NCBI RefSeq assembly: GCF_037126465.1
Contig: NC_088202.1
Location: 33,774,213-33,838,212, forward strand
Reading direction: 5' to 3'
Length of the DNA stretch: 64,000 bases
Origin: Ornithodoros turicata
Lineage: Eukaryota > Arthropoda > Arachnida > Ixodida > Argasidae
A program made the translations under genes and the position numbers. The notes under the pieces are model-generated. The model did no database searches. It saw only the letters and a program-made list of their open reading frames with translations, and had not been told where the DNA came from. Positions 52,440 through 62,540 of this stretch are shown one piece after another. The first letter of the stretch is position 1; each line of letters begins with the position of its first letter.

Positions 52440-55196
52440 TTATTTGTCATATTTCTTTAAAATCTGTAAAAGCTCTATTCGCATGTCCATAACTAGTTCA
52501 CGAGGACACCTCCGCATGACCTCACATATCATGCCTGCAAACTGCTCATGCTCGTCTTGCCTTCGTCGGAGACGTTCGTTGATTAGAGAAAGGTAACCAT
52601 TGGCCACCTCATCATCGTCATTTTTTCGCCTCCGTTTTCGGCCAGACTGAGCAGGGCCTCTACTAGACGTGCATGGAAAGCCTACGCTTGATGTTAGCGT
52701 GGGTAATGCCTGCTGTGCTGTATTATGGCAGGGTGCGGGAATCAGGGTTGAAGATTCGGGAGAAAACGAAGGAACACTAGGATGGATTGCATGAGATGGA
52801 GATGGGGACTCTGTTTGGAAGGACGGTGCAGAAGAGGGTACCTGAGAGTGGTCTGTACGGCTCTGGTCTGTACCACCAAGGAACACGGAATCTGGGAGCA
52901 CAGAGTCGTCATCATGTGTGTGGTAAAATGAATCCATGATCGACGGCACTGTCTCAGCAGATGCCACACTGTCCCTAGGTGGCTGCTGCACAGGAGCCGT
53001 TCTGAGATTTTTGCATATTCTACAGCAGAAGAGGTAAAAAAAACATTGTCAGTGCAAATAGAGTAAAAGTATGTTTCATTTCAAGCTGCTTAAAGGGACT
53101 ATGAAACGATTTTTTTCTTCGTTTCGTTCGAAAGAAGACATTTTTCTGAGTCTAGAACCGAAATTTTACTTTCGTCGCGCGAGCGGATTTCTCGGGAGCG
53201 AATTTAAACGGAGCGGCGAAGGGAGGACAGCTGGCGCCGCTCCGTGACGAGCTGCCGAGCGGAGACACAACGGGTAACTTGACGCGACCACGGCCGGCTC
53301 AGCAACACGTCATCGTGACGTGTTGCCGAGCCGAGGAATCCCGCCAGGAGCATGCGCCGTAGGATCCCGCGTATGCGTTCATCGGGAGTGGAAATCTCCA
53401 TGACAGCAGCTTTCGCGCGATCGGCAGATTTCGGCAGTGGCGGCAGCCACAGCGCGAGCTCGCGGCATTACTTGCCATTGTGCAACACCGGTGACGTAAC
53501 GGGGAACCGAAGAGCGGTCCGTACAGTTACACCATCGGCAGGGAAATATGCGCGGGAGAGGAGGAACGCGGAAGAGACATTTCCAGGGCGCGCTCCTCGC
53601 AGAGTGGAGCGATTTCGTCCGGAAAAATTTGTGGCATATTAGTTTCTCTGCGGGAAGAACAGTTTCCATCGAAAAAAAGTATGGGGGTTCGGGAAATTTC
53701 ATAGTCCCTTTAAGTCACTATCTAGAACACACACAGGCAGTGCAGTATTCACTTAAGTGTTGCATTCAACGAACCAAACACTACGATACAGCTATAAATG
53801 TGCTAAAACTTAGTTTTCCTCAATACTGACTGCGTTGTTTCAGATGATGGTGCAGCACACCAGGCGTTGTCAGGTTTCCAGATGTTCTAAAATAAAAGCA
53901 AAGCAAGATATCGTCACAGAAAGTAGAATAAAAGTGAAAAATATGTTTTATTGCATATCATACCCAATCGTGACTTCTGTTTGGCACAGAAGAACTGGTA
54001 GTATCGCACTCAACACCAAATAGACAATCAGAGCTTATGCAGTCTACATTGTGTGTGGTAAAAGGAAACAGTGATCGATGGCATTGTCTCAGCAGATGCC
54101 ACACTGTCCCTAGGTGAGCGCTGCACAGGAGACATCAAGAGATTTTTACGTATTCTACAGCACGAGAGAGGCAAAAAACATTATCAATGTAAATACAATA
54201 AAAGTATGTTCCATTTCAATCTGCAGAAGTCTGGAACACTGGCACTGCAATATAAACATAACGGTTTCATTCAGCAAACCATGCACCAAGACAGAGCTAT
54301 AAAGACTCAGTTTTCCTCAATACTGACTGCATTGTTTCTGAAGATGGAGCAGCATCCTTGAGTGGCTGCAGCACATCAGGCATTGTCAGGTTTCCAGATG
54401 TTCTAAAACACAAGCAAAGCCAAACATTGTTACAGAAATTACAATATAACTGAAAACATGTTATATTGCATGCCATACCCAAGTGGCGACTCTGTTTGGA
54501 ACAGAAGAGCTGACGCGTCAACATAAGCTTTGGACACAACACCAGATAGACAATAAGAGAGCTAATGCGCCGATACTGACTAAAAATACTACAAAAAAAG
54601 AAAGAAAAGGAATACATACAGTACAGACACAAAACTATTAAAGTACATGCAGAACGGTATACCTTCTGGTGGTGCACACATCTTTCAGAAAAAAATAACT
54701 GGGCAAAATAACGCCACGAGTCTTCATGCGGCTGGATCTCAGTCTTCGTATGAAGAACAGCTGCGCTTCTTCAGTTTAATATCCGTAAACTTCTTTCTGA
54801 AGTTGTCCCGCAGCGATTTCCAACGCTTTTGAACTGCATCAACTGCGCGTACGAACAATTCGCACAAAAAAGAACAGAAAAAGAGAATAAGTTACAGATC
54901 AATTCGGAGAAAATGTTGCCTTATGAATGTCTCTAGCAATGCTCACTAAAGAAATATCAGACGGCATTTTTGTTACCGTTATTTCCTCACACATTGCCGA
55001 TTTGCCATGTGCCACAAATAATATTTTGAAGTTTCATTTACTCACCTTCGCCTTGCACACACCTTGCCACCTCCTGCCAAAGGATATATTTTAAGTTGAT
55101 GTCCTTATATTGAACGAGTTTGACGTTCCAAAGGGGTGGCCTCCTTGAAACCTCCGATATTAATGTATCAACGTCAAAATCCGTGCGACGGGCCAT
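52440..55196 (-). CDS. Harbinger partner protein with MADF domain and BESS-like C-terminus
   Basis: Probable DNA-binding helper of the transposase; Harbinger elements usually pair the nuclease with a Myb/SANT/MADF-type protein. Exon 1 (55196-55046): MARRTDFDVDTLISEVSRRP, PLW, then YKDINLKYILWQEVARCVQG, ending at a GTGAGT donor. Exon 2 (54842-54663): VDAVQKRWKSLRDNFRKKFT and, after a one-base frame change near 54730, WRYFAQLFFSE, completing a MADF domain. Last exon (53019-52440): a Ser/Pro-rich linker, a basic GRKRRRKNDDD, then LINERLRRRQDEHEQFAGMI and LVMDMRIELLQILKKY, a BESS-like helix pair. Between them two small exons are tandemly duplicated. The frame change and a duplicated exon set mean the transcript may not be intact. 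Confidence 0.7.
53019..54402 (-). repeat. 515-bp tandem duplication of two exons in the MADF/BESS gene
   Basis: The exon start after TTTTAG at 54402 recurs at 53886, and the one after CTGTAG at 54154 recurs at 53019. The first spacing is 516 bp. The second is 515 bp after subtracting the 616-bp MITE plus its 4-bp TSD. Matching sequence includes GTCAGGTTTCCAGATGTTCT and CTCAGCAGATGCCACACTGT. The MITE therefore entered after the duplication. Confidence 0.8.
53094..53709. mobile_element. 616-bp TTAA MITE, deletion derivative of the 3.7-kb element
   Basis: The ends are AGGGACTATGAAA and its inverse with TTAA on both sides (53090-53093 and 53710-53713). The left about 330 bp match 19342-19680 (for example GGAGCGGCGAAGGGAGGACA). 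The right part matches about 22280-22390 and 22870-23037 without the nested MITE. The duplicated exon region near 54220 gives the pre-insertion context (CTGCAGAAGTC). Confidence 0.88.
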
Positions 55197-55496
55197 CTGG
55201 GTGTCCTTCTAGGAGGCAGGGCGAAGAGGGCAAAGACCGAAAAAAAAAAAAAAGCGGTCACAGGCATGGTGACACGTGACTTTGTCACGTGCTTGTAGCG
55301 TTTCCTGTGAAGCGTGCTTTCATTGGCGCACACGGTTCCGTCGGGTGGCGTCACTTCCTCTCGTCAGACTAAATATCTATCCTTGGCAGAAACCGGCTCT
55401 TCGGTCGGTCGCCTATTGTTCGCTTAGTAGGTCACCGTTCCTTTCAAGTTCTGCTGCCATTCAGTTGGCAAAAGTGCTCCATGCGGTTGGCCCCCC

Positions 55497-58190
55497 CATA
55501 GCTGGGCGAACTCACTCATGAGGGCCCTCATGAGTGCCCCTCACCCTCACCTCACGCCTTTGAGGTGAGGGTGAGTGAGGGCAAGCCCGCGATCAGGCCA
55601 TCCGTGAGTGCACTCATGAGGTGCTTACACACATGAGGTCTCCTGTGAGTGCACTCATGAGGTTTTGCCCCTCATGAGACCTCCTGTGAGTGCACTCATG
55701 AGGTCTGAGGGGCGCCAGGTCTGTGTGAGTGAAGTCACTGGTGAGGCCTGAGGGGTGTGAGGTCAGTATGAGTGCATTCAGAAATGAGGTTAAATGACGC
55801 TTACGAGACGTGGGCAAATTATGAAGGCACTAGTGATATGGTTCCAGCGATCCAGCTACCGGCAGAGTGCACTTTAAAGGGCTGGTGTTCCCGTTTTTAG
55901 CAATTTCGTCTACGTCGCGCTGGTAACACAGCCAAGCGCCCTGAACTGACGGATTAGTTGATGATATGGTTCCATCGACCCACCTACACGCAACGTGCAC
56001 ATTAAAGGGCTGGTGTGCCCGTTTTTAGCAGTTTCGTATATGTCGCGCTGAGAACAGAGCAAAGTGTCTTGGCTGACTGATTACTTGGTGACATGGTTGC
56101 AGCCACCCAACTACCGGCAGGGTGCACTTTAAAGGACTGGTGTGCCCGTTTTTAGCAATTTCGTCTACGTCGCGCTGGGAACACACCCACGTGTCCTGAG
56201 TTGACTGCTTACTTGGTGATATGGTTCCAGCGACCCAACTACAGGCATGGTGCTCTTTAAATTGCACAAGTGCACGTTTTTAGCAATTTCGTCTACGTCG
56301 CGCTTGGAACACAACAAAGCCTCCTGAGCTGACTGATTACTTCATGATATGGTTCCAGCGACCCACCTACCGGCAGGGTGCACTTTCAAGGGCTGGTGTG
56401 CCCGTTTTTAGCAATTTCGTCTACGTCGCGCTGGGAACACACCCACGTGTCCTGAGTTGACTGATTACTTGGTGATATAGTTCCAGCGACCCAACTACAG
56501 GCATGGTGCACTTTAAAGGGCACAAGTGCACGTTTTTAGCAATTTCGTCTACGTCGCGCTTGGAACACAACAAAGCCTCCTGAGCTGACTGATTACTTCA
56601 TGATATGGTTCCAGCGACCCACCTACCGGCAGGGTGCACTTTCAAGGGCTGGTGTGCCCGTTTTTAGCAATTTCGTCTACGTCGCTCTGGGAATACAGCC
56701 TCGCGTACTGAGCTGACTAATTACTTGGTGATATGGTTCCAGCGACTCGACTACAGGCAGGGTGCACTTTAAAGGGCTGGTGTGCACGTTTTTACCAATT
56801 TCGGCTATGTCGCGCTGGGAACACAGCAAAGCCTCCTGAGCTGATTGATTACTTGGTGATATGGTTCCATCGACCCACCTACACGCAGTGTGCACTTTAA
56901 AGGGCTGGTGTGCCCGTTTTTAACAGTTTCGTATATGTCGCGCTGGGAAAGAGCAAAGCGTCTTGACTGACTGATTACTTGGTGACATGGTTCCAGAGAT
57001 CCAACTACCTGCAGGGTGCACTTTAAAGGGCTGATGTACACGTTTTTAGCAATTTCGTCTACGTCGCACTGGGAACACAGCCAAGTGTACTGGGCTTTGT
57101 TGTGTTCCCAGCGCGACATAGACGAAATTGCTAAAAGCCGGCGCACCTGCCCTTTAAAGCGCACGCTCTCGGTAGTTGGGTCGCTGGAACCATATCACGA
57201 AGTAATCAGTCAGCTCAGGAGGCTTTGCTGTGTTCCCAGCGCGACGTAGACGAAATTGCTCAAAACGGGCACACCAGCCCTTTAAAGTGCACCCTGCCTG
57301 TATACGGGTCGATGGAACCATATCGCCAACTAATCAGTCAGCTCAGGACGATTTGCTGTGTTCCCAGCGCGACGTAGACGAAATTGCTAAAAACGGGCAC
57401 ACCAGCTCTTTAAAGTGCACCCTGCCGGTAGTTCGGTCACTGGAACCATATCACCAAGTAATCAGTCAGCCCAGGACGCTTTGCTGTGTTCCCAGCGCAA
57501 CATAGACGAAATTGGTAAAAACATGCACACCAGCCCTTTAAAGTGCACCCCGCCTGTAGTTAGGTCGCTGGAACCATATGACCAAGTAATCAGTCAGCTC
57601 AGGACGCTTTGCTGTGTTCCCAGCGCGACATAGACTAAATTTCTAAAAACCTGCACACCAGCCCTTTAAAGTGTACACAGTCAGTGGTTGTGTCGCTGAA
57701 ACCACATCATGCGTCATTTGACCTCATTTCTGAATGCCCTCATGCTGACCTCACATACCTCAGGCCTCACCAGTGACTTCACTCACAGAGACGTGGCGCC
57801 CCTCAGACCTCATGAGTGCACTCACAGGAGGTCTCATGAGGGACACAACCTCATGAGTGCACTCACAGGAGACATTATGAGGGTAAGACCCTCAGGGCTT
57901 GCGTTTGTGAGTGCCATGAGGGTGAGGGCGAGTGAGGGCCTGTGCTCGTGCGGGCGGTGAGGGTGAGGGCGATTGAGGGCATGTGTCTGTGAGGGCCGTG
58001 AGGGTGAGGGCGAGTGAGGGCCTGTGCTCGTGAGGGCAGTGAGGGTGAGGGCGATTGAGGGCATGTGTCTGTGAGGGCCGTGAGGGCGAGGGCGAGTGAG
58101 GGCGGTGAGGGTGAGGGCGAGTGAGGGCATGTGCCCGTGAGGGCCGTGAGGGTGAGGGCGAGTGAGGTTTCACCAAAATGCCCACCTATG
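55497..58190. mobile_element. Satellite-filled foldback element with hAT-like ends
   Basis: The ends are CATAGCTGGGCGAAC and, reversed, CATAGGTGGGCATTTT. Inside the left end are TGAGTGCACTCATGAGG units (about 55600-55760), with the same in reverse at about 57795-57880. The right end also has GAGGGTGAGGGCGAGTGA repeats (57905-58165). The middle is a 127-128-bp satellite. No 8-bp flanking repeat was found; the left end abuts the Harbinger terminus. No gene. The many short open frames are satellite translations. Confidence 0.7.
55834..57700. repeat. 127-128-bp satellite in head-to-head orientation
   Basis: About ten units (phase marker GATATGGTTCCAGCGACCCA at about 55836, 55963, 56219, 56346 and onward) read one way to about 57090. 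About five units then read the other way to about 57700. Each unit contains GTGCACTTTAAAGGGC, TTAGCAATTTCGTCTACGTC and GCGCTGGGAACACA. The flip makes a long self-complementary block. Confidence 0.9.
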
Positions 58191-58797
58191 CCTTACACAC
58201 AGAAAGTCCAAACAGGTGATGCTAGGCTCGTGCTACGTTCTTAACTGTAATTTCCTCCGGAGTTGTTTTGTGACTCGCTGACATCGCTATGCCACCGATC
58301 CAAGGTGATCTGATGCGGAATGGCCTCATTGCTTTGTTCTACATGTTAATTATGGGCAAAAGGAAATTTTCGTTTTCCTCACCAGTCTCGGAGCTTGCAC
58401 TTTTACGTACCACCTGGCGCCGTTGTCAACTACAAGCCCATGCGTCCTGGCACCGCATATGTTGGTGAAAGTTCACCAAAGGGAACCTCGGTGCCCTGCT
58501 CGGAAACTACTTGCTCCGCACGGTGGTTTCACTTCTTTTGATGACGTCAGAGGACCGCAACCAGGTACCTACAACCCTCATGCGAACGTTGCGCCTACAA
58601 GAATTTAACCGTGAGAGCAAGCACGTTGTGGTCAACTATGAATTACTACGCAAGGGAATCTATGTAATTGAGTGCACCCGATTCTCAGTAGTTCTTCCAT
58701 GTTATTTGCACAACACAATATTGAGGACACTACAAGATGACCCAGCACTTACGCGGCCCTACTCCAAAACCCGCTAGCGAAATCGTCTCAGGTGTCT
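58191..58797. other. Spacer between two satellite elements, possibly old coding sequence
   Basis: A frame at 58511-58774 reads LLRKGIYVIECTRFSVVLPC and LRTLQDDPALTRPYSKTR with little low complexity, but no family or splice support was recognised. It could be part of a host exon interrupted by these elements. Confidence 0.35.
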
Positions 58798-58805
58798 TTT
58801 GCCAT

Positions 58806-59952
58806 CAGAGGGGGGCACCCTCACGAGGGCGTGCGAGGGTGAGGGTTTCCTCACCCTCACCTCACGATATTTGAGGTGAGGTGAGGGCCAATTTTTCTGG
58901 TGATGTTTGAGGTGAGGTGAGCAAAATCTAAAAAAAAAAATTGAGGCGAGGTGAGGTGAGGAAAATTTTCAAAACGTTTTTGAGGTGAGGTGAGGAAAAT
59001 CTTTTAAAAAATTCTTGAGGTGAGGTGAGGAAAATCTTTAATATTCTTGAGGTGAGGTGAGGAAATTTTCAATTTTTTAGGTGAGGTGAGGAAAAATTTC
59101 AAAAACATTTTGAGGTGAGGTGAGGAAAACTATGGAAAATTTTTTGATGTGAGACTAGGAAACATTTATGAACGCGCACTTTATGAAAAGTTTTTCCGCG
59201 CGTACACGGGATATCTTTCTTTCCGCAGCTTCTGTCTCTCATCTGGGCGGGGACTGCCCTCCTCTTTCGCCGCTGATCTGACGCCCGACTTTGCGCGTCA
59301 TTCGCATACCCGCAACTGAACCTCAATTTTCGCGCAACTTTTACGGGTATAACAATCGTTCCACGAAGCGTTTTCTGTGATTGACTAGGCGAAATACTCC
59401 AGCAAAAAAGAAAAAAGAAGAAAAGAAGAACGTTACATTAACTAAGCAATTTCATGAGTTCAATTTCGAAAATGTATTTCAATGGCAAATTGATGAAACT
59501 ATTTGTGTTTGGTGACAAACTAAATGTCCAGAAGAAAGTTGTTTACCCCATATTTTCCCGTTAAGCCGTTTTCTTACAATGGTCAAATGACACGTTTCGT
59601 GCCGCACCCTGTATGCATTCACGCTTGAGGTATATGCATTTACATTGGCACCACTCAAAGCCAACGCGCATCGAATACACTATCTTCACATCGAATACAC
59701 AAATAGCTTTCAAAATTTGAGGTGAGGTGAGGTGAGGAAAAGTCTCAAAAATTCCTTTGAGGTGAGGTGAGGAAAATTTTTCAATAAAAATTGAGGAGAG
59801 GTGAGGTGAGGAAACATTTAAAAAAAATTTGAGATGAAGTGAGGCAAGGAAAATTTCGAAAAACATTTTTGAGGTGAGGTGAGGTGAGGAAAATTTTTCT
59901 CCCAGAAAACTGAGATGAGGGCGAGGCTAGTGAGGACAAACGCCCACTTCTG
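58806..59952. mobile_element. hAT-like element filled with GAGGTGAGG arrays, 8-bp TSD
   Basis: The ends CAGAGGGGGGCACC and, reversed, CAGAAGTGGGCGTT resemble the CAGAGGTGGGCA start common among hAT elements. The perfect 8-bp repeat TTTGCCAT flanks it (58798-58805 and 59953-59960). The interior has TTGAGGTGAGGTGAGGAAAA units at about 58865-59150 and 59715-59905, split by about 560 bp of non-repetitive sequence. No transposase. Confidence 0.85.
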
Positions 59953-59960
59953 TTTGCCAT

Positions 59961-61344
59961 ACTAATACACCGATGCAGAAATACTTGTCATAAGGTCAGC
60001 TCTGCCAACAATGAAAATCTGCTACCATTTCTTTCTGTCAAGTTTCAACCGCTACTTCGGCTTCATCATCCTTACGAAAGAATGGGGATTGACTTCCGGC
60101 TACCTTCACTGTTATTATCTGGGAACCGCAGGGTGGTATGCGAAACCGACCACTCGGTCAGATACGTCCTCACTTCAACTTTACCCGTTGATACGGAAAC
60201 CGAGGTTAGAATCTTCCTTCATCGGATACTCCCTCTTCACGGAGCACTAACTCTTACGAGACCAGGAATGCCAATTCATCGATCCCTAATCCCTAAAGAG
60301 GCGCTGTCCAGCTGTCCCGTTTCCCACCATATGACTTCCCCTTAGCATCCCCAAACTAGCCGAATCGAAGTGGGTCGTATGTCGAGACAACGTATTTGAG
60401 CCAATGCGGTATTCAATCTTTGTGCTAGAGCTGCAATCTGAAGTAAGTTCTCCAGGTCCACCAAAATAGAATCACCGTCTCCATTCTTGTATTCTTCTTT
60501 GGCAATGAACGCTCAGAGTTTGATGCGTTCGTAAAAAAAAGCTCCGAAGCACTCATCTGGTTGTAGTGCTGTGCAAAAATACTGAATGAATATGGCCAAC
60601 TTTGCGCTATAGCTTGATCTTTAGGGTGCGTCCCGTTTAAAGGCAGTGTAGACTGCGGCTTTCCATGACCATGGAAAGGCCTCCCATCCGTTTCTTCAAG
60701 CGAACACGATTATCAACAGAATGGAATAAATATGAAATATGGAATAAATATTTTTAAAATCATGTTTGTTGCGATCCAGAAGCCACAACTCACATTATAG
60801 CCACACCAGAAATCAAGTGTCATCCAGACAAGAACAAAACGCGTGAAGTGACACTCAATTGAGTATTATGTTCCGTTAGGTAGTGGTGCATGTAGAAGCA
60901 TTTGAAACAAACGAAGCTTCTGTGCGCTCACACGAATAAAGCATTTGTCCAGCACTGAGTCAAATCAGGTCCCGGTATACAACATCCACCCCTGCACTAA
61001 GAATATTGAGACCAGGCAGGACGATAACACAAGTGCGATCTTAAAGGAGCATGGAAATCATTTGGAACATATATTTTTTCACCGCTTGATATGAACATAC
61101 TACCTTCATAAACTGTCACGCAAAATATTTCCTTCGAAAAGCGCGAATTTCCTGAGAAAATTAGTTTGCAAGAATGTGCTCCGCGGCGACAGTCTCCCAA
61201 AAGCCGAGTCTGGCGTGTGGTGACGTCAGGCGGCCGATCACTTCATTGGCTGCCGGAAGCGTCCGCTCCCCACCAGCAGAATCGTCTGCTAGCTCCGGAA
61301 TCGTGGCGACTTACCGACTCAGACGCTGTTGCTATTTATTTGGT
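59961..61344. other. No gene recognised
   Basis: Short unrelated open frames only. No termini, arrays or RNA genes were recognised. Confidence 0.5.
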
Positions 61345-62540
61345 ACGATACTCTGCTACGATACTTAACGTCGGTATTCCTCAGGGATCTATTTTAGGGC
61401 CTCTACTTTTCTTAACATACATAAATGACCTTCCTAATCATATCGTACATTCCGATGTGTTCTTGTACGCTGATGATACTACCTTACTTATCACAGGCCA
61501 GAATACAGAAGAACTGATCGAGAGACTACAGGTTGATTTAGATAGTTTGAAACAATGGTGTGGCAGCAATCATTTTAAGTTAAGCTCTGATAAAACTGTT
61601 TGTATGCTATTTCATTCCCCGCAGCGTCGCGTAACTCTCCCGTCCCGACTATCTATCACCAGTACGCTACTTAGTTTTAGTAATGAATCAAAATTTCTTG
61701 GTGTTGTGCTCGATAAGCACCTTCGCTTTCAGTCGCATATTAGGCATATCTCTAACAAAATTTCTTATGGCATTAGTGCACTTCTCAGGACACGACAATG
61801 CTTCCCTCGTTCAGTGCTCCTAAGCTGATATTTTTCTTTTGTCCATTCCCATATCGCTTACTGTGCCCCAGTCTGGGGCCTTACTTATAATTCTCACTTA
61901 CGGGCACTGCAGGCGTTGCACAATCGTGCTATAAAAATTAGATCTAGTTTACCATATCAGTTCCCTGTTTCTTCTGTGATGACTAATTACAGAATATTAA
62001 GTATTCAATAAGTAATTTCCAATAACGTCCTACTCATCGCGCGGTCGTATATTACCGGCTGTTTAGAATCAGAAACGCTTAGTTATAACCCTTTGAAGGC
62101 AAAACGTCAAATCAGGGCTGGAGCGGAGGGTCTGCTCAACCTACCACTAACAAAAACTAATTACGGTAAGCACTCATTTCTTTTCCGCAGTGTATGCGAG
62201 TGGAATCATTTACCACCTGAAATAAGGAGGATTGCTAGCCCCAGAGCGTTTAAACTCCAAACTAAAAACTTCTTGCTATCTTGTTTATCTATGTAATGAG
62301 TTGTTATACGGAACGCCTTTTTTGTTTACATTTAGCTGTGTTACTGCTACTGTTAGTGTCTTGTAACCAGTTTTCAGAAGCCTTCTAGAAGTGTGATGCC
62401 GAATTAATGTATGTTAATGCTTGGTGAACTGTCTTTGATGTATTTGTTAATCACTATGGAGAACCCTTTAACAGGGATTTTGTTTCCTACTGGGTTCTCC
62501 ACCTGCATGTAAACATGTAGGGTAAGGTGGTCTATGTTGA
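61345..62540 (+). pseudogene. 5'-truncated non-LTR retrotransposon
   Basis: The RT is entered at VGIPQGSILGPLLFLTYIND, followed by the catalytic FLYADDTTLL, DLDSLKQWCGSNHFKLSSDK, the thumb LGVVLDKHLRFQSHI and a stop at about 61826. After it, AYCAPVWGL and LQALHNRAIKIR are readable to a stop near 62009, then GKHSFLFRSVCEWNHLPPEI to 62296. This is the C-terminal two-thirds of a CR1/Jockey-type ORF2, better preserved than the 7.6-10.3 kb copy and from a different family. The 3' UTR probably extends to about 62540 and ends with a hairpin (GGAGAACCC and GGGTTCTCC at 62458-62500). 5' truncation is usual for LINE insertion. Confidence 0.88.

Larger units (their letters stand above)
48571..55497. mobile_element. 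PIF/Harbinger transposon with transposase and MADF/BESS partner
   Basis: The left end (48571-48607) and right end (55459-55497, reversed) share CCGCATGGAGCA, ACTTTTGCCAACTGAAT and an internal GGAACGGT. CCGCATGGAGCA also recurs subterminally at 48661-48672. The left end is preceded by TTA. The matching 3-bp duplication on the right is not clear because the sequence runs into the next element. Two genes converge inside: transposase (+) and a DNA-binding partner (-), the usual two-gene plan of the family. Nested insertions are a Penelope-like unit (49868-50725) and a TTAA MITE (53094-53709). Confidence 0.85.

Noticed and set aside
55604..57633. Series of 70-120-codon frames with TISPSNQSAQ/ICSQRDVDE motifs on both strands
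   Set aside because: They repeat with the 127-bp satellite period and change with orientation, so they are satellite translations.
57834..58185. Minus-strand frames rich in SPSRP/ALT repeats
   Set aside because: Translations of the GAGGGTGAGGGC minisatellite within the 55497-58190 element.
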